Below the pieces are notes generated by a model, which made no database searches, was not told the origin of the DNA, and was given only the letters and a program-made list of their open reading frames with translations. A stretch of 9,527 bases of DNA from JAMCRM01 sp041685075 (GTDB lineage: Bacteria; Acidobacteriota; Terriglobia; Bryobacterales; Bryobacteraceae), in assembly GCA_041685075.1 (NCBI GenBank), contig JAWLGN010000212.1, forward strand, positions 1-9,527, written 5' to 3'. Shown here in pieces: positions 6,327 to 9,527 of the stretch (within the stretch, counting starts at the first letter, position 1; each line of letters begins with the position of its first letter). Both the position numbers and the translations under genes were made by a program.

Positions 6327-7520
6327 TCAGCGAGTGTAGTTCTGCACGTAGGTATCGCGCGGGAGACCCTTGGCGCGAGCAGCCTGCTGCAATTCGACGG
6401 CGGCGTCGCGGCTCATGCGCCCGCCGAGCGAAACCAGGTAGGGCGGGCGGTTGCCGCGGGGCGCGAAGACCTCGGCCTGGAACTCGGGGAAGCGCCGGTT
6501 GATGTCGCGGGCGCTCTTCTCGGCGGCCTCCGACTGCGCGTAGGTGTAGACGATAACGCGCCACTGCTCGTCGGCATTGCTCGGCCGCGCGGCGTTTTCA
6601 AACGGCGACGGCCGGGGTTCGGGCATCTCGACCGGCGGCGGCGCGGCGGCGGGTATGGGAGGCGGCTCCGGCACCGAACTTCTCCCCCGGCCGGCTACCA
6701 CCAGCAGCACCGCCAGCACCACCAGGAAGCCCGCCGCCCAGTAAGCCCAGTGCGGGATGCGCAGGGCCGGACGAGGCGCCGCGTCACGAACCGGTTTGGG
6801 CTTGGGCATGGCAGGCGGTTCCGGCTCTCCGCGCAGGTATGCCAGCAGGCGCGCTGTGGAATCGCCTGTGAGACACCGCCGGATGAAGATCTCGAGCGGC
6901 GCGACGGCTTCCCGGTCCTCGGGCGAAAGCTGCGGCGTGCCGTCGGCCACCTCCGGCACGCGCCGGGTGAGCATCTCGCACGCCGTCAAACCCAGCGCGC
7001 GCACGTCGGCGGCGATGCCCTCGGGACCGGCTTCGTAGGCCCCGGCGGCGGAGATCTTGACCGTTTCCCCGACGGCCACCACGCTCCAGGGGTTGATGGC
7101 GCCGTGCGCCAGGCCGTGAGCGTGGAGGTGCGCCAGGGCGGCGGTGGTGGCCACGAGCGCATGACGCGCCTCCTCGGCGGTAAGGGCGCGGTCGTAGAGC
7201 ACCTCCCCCAGGTTCTCCTCAGGATGCTCCATGGCCGCCCAGGCCACCAGGATGCCGTCCACCTCCAACTCGCCGGCGCCGAGGATGCGCACCAGGTTCG
7301 GATGCGGCAGTGAGGCGATGCGCCGCCACAGCGCGGCCTGCGCCGTAGCCTCGCCGGCCGAGTCGCGCACCAGCCGTACGGCGATGCGTTCCTCGCCCTC
7401 ACCACCGGCGAGAAACAGCGCGCTCTCTTCGCCGCTCTCCAGCAGACGGCGCAGCGAGTATTTCCCGGCGATCGATAAACCTTCGAATCGGTCCCAGACC
7501 TCAAGCATGGGGGTCGGCAT
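6327..7520 (-). CDS. Pseudokinase - transmembrane - SPOR domain protein
   Basis: The 397-residue single-pass membrane protein joins a cytoplasmic protein-kinase fold to an outer SPOR domain. Residues 18-230 follow the Hanks-kinase order but have lost catalysis: no Gly-rich loop (LLESGEESALF), the VAIK Lys is Arg49 (AVRLV), HRD is HGA (139-141) without the base Asp, the HRDxxxxN Asn is Ser146, and DFG is AAG (158-160). Only 12 residues separate AAG from the alphaF Asp172 in ADVRALG, so the activation loop and APE motif are gone. The recognisable kinase marks are HPNLVRI (73-79) and ADVRALGL. A Pro-rich hinge leads to the TM helix (258-276), a Pro-rich periplasmic linker, and a SPOR-like domain (about 320-397: WRVIVYTYAQ...YLVSLGGRMSRDAAVELQ...). 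SPOR domains bind peptidoglycan strands stripped of peptides. Start: ATG 7520 with AAGGAG 9 nt upstream; the frame continues to 7571 without a site. PspC follows at 69 nt. Confidence 0.88.
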   Translation of the reverse strand: MPTPMLEVWDRFEGLSIAGKYSLRRLLESGEESALFLAGGEGEERIAVRLVRDSAGEATAQAALWRRIASLPHPNLVRILGAGELEVDGILVAWAAMEHPEENLGEVLYDRALTAEEARHALVATTAALAHLHAHGLAHGAINPWSVVAVGETVKISAAGAYEAGPEGIAADVRALGLTACEMLTRRVPEVADGTPQLSPEDREAVAPLEIFIRRCLTGDSTARLLAYLRGEPEPPAMPKPKPVRDAAPRPALRIPHWAYWAAGFLVVLAVLLVVAGRGRSSVPEPPPIPAAAPPPVEMPEPRPSPFENAARPSNADEQWRVIVYTYAQSEAAEKSARDINRRFPEFQAEVFAPRGNRPPYLVSLGGRMSRDAAVELQQAARAKGLPRDTYVQNYTR

Positions 7521-7529
7521 GAGTCTACT

Positions 7530-7535
7530 CTCCTT
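7530..7535 (-). promoter_or_regulatory. Ribosome-binding site of the SPOR pseudokinase
   Basis: AAGGAG on the minus strand, 9 nt before the ATG at 7520. It fixes the start there instead of the longer frame from 7571. Confidence 0.65.
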
Positions 7536-7558
7536 GCAATTGGATAACCGGGGCAAAA

Positions 7559-7579
7559 CTTCCGATCCCAAGGCGGAAG
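7559..7579. repeat. Inverted repeat CTTCCG-N9-CGGAAG upstream of the SPOR pseudokinase
   Basis: Perfect 6-bp arms at 7559-7564 and 7574-7579 with 9 nt between. It lies 39 nt upstream of the pseudokinase start and directly beside the tandem dyads, so it could be a leader hairpin or a further protein-binding site. Alone it is short enough to arise by chance. Confidence 0.35.
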
Positions 7580-7580
7580 G

Positions 7581-7619
7581 TGGTAAAACTTACCAGTAAG
7601 GCGTTGGTAATCCTTACAA
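7581..7619. promoter_or_regulatory. Two tandem dyads TGGTAA-N3-TTAC(C/A)A, operator or enhancer-like
   Basis: Copy 1 (7581-7595) is TGGTAA-AAC-TTACCA, a perfect 6-bp-arm dyad. Copy 2 (7605-7619) is TGGTAA-TCC-TTACAA. They are 24 nt apart, a little over two helical turns. Between them a further GTAAG (7596-7600) pairs both with CTTAC at 7589-7593 and with CTTAC at 7613-7617. Repeated half-sites in this one AT-rich island of a GC-rich divergent promoter region indicate binding of a dimeric regulator, acting on the bactofilin gene, the SPOR pseudokinase gene, or both. Confidence 0.6.
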
Positions 7620-7669
7620 CCTGCGCCGGAACTTCGCGCGCGGTGTGCGCCTGGTCGGCCCGCGGCGCG

Positions 7670-7685
7670 TGGCATGCTGCATGCA
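7670..7685 (+). promoter_or_regulatory. Candidate -24/-12 (sigma-54-type) promoter of the bactofilin gene
   Basis: TGGCATG-N4-ATGCA matches the sigma-54 consensus TGGCAYG-N4-TTGCW at all but one defined base, with the diagnostic GG (7671-7672) and GC (7683-7684) at the right distance (12 nt from the last G to the last C). The predicted start near 7696 gives a 21-nt leader before ATG 7717. The tandem dyads would then be centred near -108 and -84, where enhancer-binding activators sit. Chance similarity is possible, as the site also consists of the palindromes GCATGC and TGCATGCA. Confidence 0.4.
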
Positions 7686-7716
7686 AGCACACAGTCCACC
7701 CTACTCTGGAGACGCC

Positions 7717-8166
7717 ATGTGGAATAAACGCAACGACGACAGCATCCAACCGCGGCCCGAGCCGGTGCCGCCCCGCAGGGAACCCGCGCCGCCACCCGCG
7801 CGTGACGCCGCCCCGTCACGCAACTCGGCTGTGATCGGTCCTTCCATGAAGATCAAGGGCGAAATCAGCAGTCAGGAAGAGTTATACGTGGACGGCGAGG
7901 TGGAGGGCGCGCTGGAACTGCGCCACGCCCTGGTCGTCGGTCCCAACGGTAAGGTGCGCGCCAATATCAAGGCCCGGGACGCCATCATTCTGGGGTCCGT
8001 GAAGGGCAACGTCGAGGTGAGCGGAAAGATCGCCATTCGCGACAAGGGCAGCCTGATCGGGGACATCCGCACGGCGGGCATCAGCATCGACGACGGCGCT
8101 TACTTCAAGGGCAGCATCGATATCGTGCGCCCGGAGCCCGTCCGCAAGGCCGCCGAATCGGCCTGA
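7717..8166 (+). CDS. Bactofilin family cytoskeletal protein
   Basis: The 149-residue protein is a bactofilin: a right-handed beta-helix that self-assembles into nucleotide-free filaments on the inner membrane and positions cell-wall enzymes. The N-terminus MWNKRN resembles the short hydrophobic-basic membrane-targeting tip known in many bactofilins. It is followed by a Pro/Arg-rich flexible tail (about 11-34) and the bactofilin core (about 38-136) with its repeated short strands, e.g. MKIKGEISSQEELYVDGEVE, LVVGPNGKVRANIKARDAII, GNVEVSGKIAIRDKGSLIGD and ISIDDGAYFKGSIDI. A short charged tail closes it. Length is typical. Start: ATG 7717, with GGAG 5 nt upstream; the frame extends back to 7645 without support. 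It is transcribed away from the SPOR pseudokinase across a 196-nt region with operator-like dyads. The M23 peptidase that often accompanies bactofilins is not in the window. Confidence 0.95.
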   Translation: MWNKRNDDSIQPRPEPVPPRREPAPPPARDAAPSRNSAVIGPSMKIKGEISSQEELYVDGEVEGALELRHALVVGPNGKVRANIKARDAIILGSVKGNVEVSGKIAIRDKGSLIGDIRTAGISIDDGAYFKGSIDIVRPEPVRKAAESA

Positions 8167-8191
8167 CGCCGGCTTCCCAAGAACCAGCGGC

Positions 8192-8197
8192 TACAAT
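8192..8197 (+). promoter_or_regulatory. Putative -10 box of hypF
   Basis: TACAAT (5 of 6 to TATAAT) ends 5 nt before the TTG start at 8203. If used, transcription would start at or within a few bases of the start codon, giving a leaderless or nearly leaderless mRNA. No good -35 box is seen. Read-through from the bactofilin gene, 36 nt upstream, is the alternative. Confidence 0.3.
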
Positions 8198-8202
8198 AGG
8201 GT

Positions 8203-9527
8203 TTGCACCGCCCCGGCGTTTCGATCCGCTATCGCATCACCCTCACCGGTATTGTGCAAGGCGTGGGCTTCCGCCCCTTCGTGAAGCGGCTGGCCGACCG
8301 GTTGGGTGTGCGGGGGCGCGTGTCCAACACCGCCGGCGGCGTGGCCATTGAAGTGGAAGCGGCCGACCCGGCGCCGTTCCTGGCCGCGCTGCGGGAGGAG
8401 GCGCCGCCCCACGCGCGCATCGAGAGCCTTGCCGTCGAGCAACTGGAACCCGCCGGCTACCGCGGCTTCGAGATCGATACCAGCCGCCCGGAAGCCGGCG
8501 AGTTCACGCTGGTTTCGCCGGACCTGGCCACCTGCCCGGACTGCCTCCGGGAGCTGTTCCATCCGGCGGACCGGCGCTACCGCTACCCCTTCATCAACTG
8601 CACCAACTGCGGGCCGCGCTACTCCATCATCCGGGACGTGCCCTACGACCGGCCCAACACCACCATGGCGCCGTTCACCCTATGCCCGGACTGCCGCCGC
8701 GAGTATACGGACCCGGCGGACCGGCGCTTCCACGCGGAACCCAACGCCTGCCCCGTCTGCGGCCCGCGGCTTTCGATGCCCCTCGAGGAGGCGCACGCGG
8801 TGCTGGAGACCGGAGGCGTGCTGGCGCTGCGCGGGCTGGGCGGGTTCCAGCTCGCCTGCGACGCGCTGTCGCACCCAGCCGTGGCGCGGTTGCGCGCGCG
8901 CAAGCGGCGCAGCCGTAAGCCCTTCGCCGTGATGGCGCGGGACCTGGCGGTTGTCGAACGGCTGTGCATCGCCGGTCCCGAGGAGCGCGCCCTGCTCACC
9001 AGCCGCGCCGCTCCCATCGTGCTGCTGCCGATGCGCGCGCCCGAAGCGCTGCCCCCGGACCTCGCCCCGGGCCTGCGGGAGCTGGGGGTCATGCTGCCTT
9101 ACACCCCGCTGCACCACCTGCTGCTCGCCGGACGCCTCGACGCCCTGGTCATGACCAGCGGCAACCTGGCCGAAGAACCGATCGTGATGTCGAACGACGC
9201 CGCGCTGGCGACGCTCGCCCCCCTGGCCGACGCCTTCCTGCTGCACGACCGCGAGATCTTCATGCGGGTGGACGACTCGGTAGCGCGGCCCTCCGGCGTG
9301 CTGCGCCGGGCGCGCGGCTACGCTCCCGATCCCATCGATTTGGGCTTTGATGCCGGCGGCGTGCTGGCCACGGGCGGCGAGTTGAAAAACACCTTCTGCC
9401 TCACGCGCGGGCGCTATGCCATCCTCAGCCAGCACATCGGCGATCTGGAAAACTACGAGACCCTGCGGTTCTTCGAGGAGACGCTCGAGAATTTGAAGAA
9501 CGTCTACCGCGCCGAGCCGCGCCTGGT
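8203..9527 (+). CDS. hypF: HypF, carbamoyltransferase of [NiFe]-hydrogenase maturation (N-terminal 441 residues, cut by the window edge)
   Basis: HypF turns carbamoyl phosphate and ATP into a carbamoyl-adenylate and passes the carbamoyl group to the C-terminal Cys of HypE, the source of the CN ligands of the [NiFe] site. The domain order is textbook: acylphosphatase (about 8-95) with QGVGFRPF (Arg24) and VSNTAGG (Asn42); two zinc fingers with Cys pairs at 111/114, 133/136, 161/164 and 183/186 in the exact x18-x24-x18 HypF spacing; a YrdC-like domain (about 197-380) with GVLALRGLGGFQLACDA and KRRSRKPFAVM; and the start of the Kae1-like domain at 387 (ATGGELKNTFCL, LSQHIGDLENYET). The frame is uninterrupted to the edge; full-length HypF is about 750 residues. 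An in-frame TAG at 8197-8199 leaves TTG 8203 as the only start that keeps the acylphosphatase domain. The ribosome-binding site is weak. Other hyp genes would be expected to the right. Confidence 0.97.
   Translation, partial: MHRPGVSIRYRITLTGIVQGVGFRPFVKRLADRLGVRGRVSNTAGGVAIEVEAADPAPFLAALREEAPPHARIESLAVEQLEPAGYRGFEIDTSRPEAGEFTLVSPDLATCPDCLRELFHPADRRYRYPFINCTNCGPRYSIIRDVPYDRPNTTMAPFTLCPDCRREYTDPADRRFHAEPNACPVCGPRLSMPLEEAHAVLETGGVLALRGLGGFQLACDALSHPAVARLRARKRRSRKPFAVMARDLAVVERLCIAGPEERALLTSRAAPIVLLPMRAPEALPPDLAPGLRELGVMLPYTPLHHLLLAGRLDALVMTSGNLAEEPIVMSNDAALATLAPLADAFLLHDREIFMRVDDSVARPSGVLRRARGYAPDPIDLGFDAGGVLATGGELKNTFCLTRGRYAILSQHIGDLENYETLRFFEETLENLKNVYRAEPRL

Noticed and set aside
6201..7313. 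370-codon plus-strand frame opposite the SPOR pseudokinase
   Set aside because: Arg/Gly/His-rich shadow without domain or ribosome-binding site.
7521..7571. 17-codon N-terminal extension of the SPOR pseudokinase
   Set aside because: It has no ribosome-binding site and runs through the leader; AAGGAG supports ATG 7520.
8167..8202. Possible terminator between bactofilin and hypF
   Set aside because: Only weak imperfect pairing and no T-run; read-through cannot be excluded.
8680..9435. 251-codon minus-strand frame opposite hypF
   Set aside because: It is antisense to the HypF YrdC-like domain and has no motif; codon bias follows the plus-strand gene.

Overview
This is a GC-rich (roughly two thirds G+C by eye), densely packed bacterial chromosome segment with eight or nine bp-scale gene junctions and no rRNA, tRNA, CRISPR array or insertion sequence. 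The gene content suggests an Acidobacteriota member of the Bryobacterales/Solibacter type: a DUF6807 (PmoA-like) secreted protein, a Tat-signal Gfo/Idh/MocA oxidoreductase, a zinc-ribbon PspC protein, a kinase-fold SPOR protein, and TAnAAT-like -10 boxes just upstream of start codons. The taxon is an inference from family content, not from a marker gene.

Layout. Region 1-2977 is on the minus strand: an amidase-signature hydrolase (1808-2977), an AzgA-type NCS2 purine permease whose GTG start lies inside the amidase gene (516-1823, 16 nt overlap), and then, behind its own putative promoter, the N-terminus of a membrane-anchored sensor-like protein that runs off the left edge (1-448). Divergent from the amidase, only 16-25 nt away, is a secreted DUF6807 protein (3003-3971, +), which overlaps tail-to-tail with a NadD-like nucleotidyltransferase (3947-4585, -). 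Divergent from that is a Gfo/Idh/MocA oxidoreductase (4640-5923, +), which abuts tail-to-tail a zinc-ribbon PspC protein (5925-6257, -).

The most interesting part is 5925-8166, a cell-envelope island. A single-pass membrane protein (6327-7520, -) joins a clearly degenerate protein-kinase fold to a periplasmic SPOR domain, and is followed in the same direction by the PspC protein. Divergent from this pair is a bactofilin (7717-8166, +), a cytoskeletal polymer that scaffolds cell-wall enzymes. The 196-nt space between them holds two copies of a dyad TGGTAA-N3-TTAC(C/A)A exactly 24 nt apart and, about 80-110 nt upstream of a predicted start point, a -24/-12 (sigma-54-like) element directly before the bactofilin gene. 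My working hypothesis is a coordinately controlled envelope module in which a signal-blind kinase fold couples peptidoglycan state (SPOR) to a cytoplasmic scaffold.

The right end (8203-9527, +) is the first 441 residues of HypF, the carbamoyltransferase of [NiFe]-hydrogenase maturation, complete through its acylphosphatase, zinc-finger and YrdC-like parts and cut in the Kae1-like domain. It implies a [NiFe] hydrogenase elsewhere in the genome, probably with further hyp genes to the right. The two edge genes (1-448 and 8203-9527) are open at the window boundary and were translated by hand.
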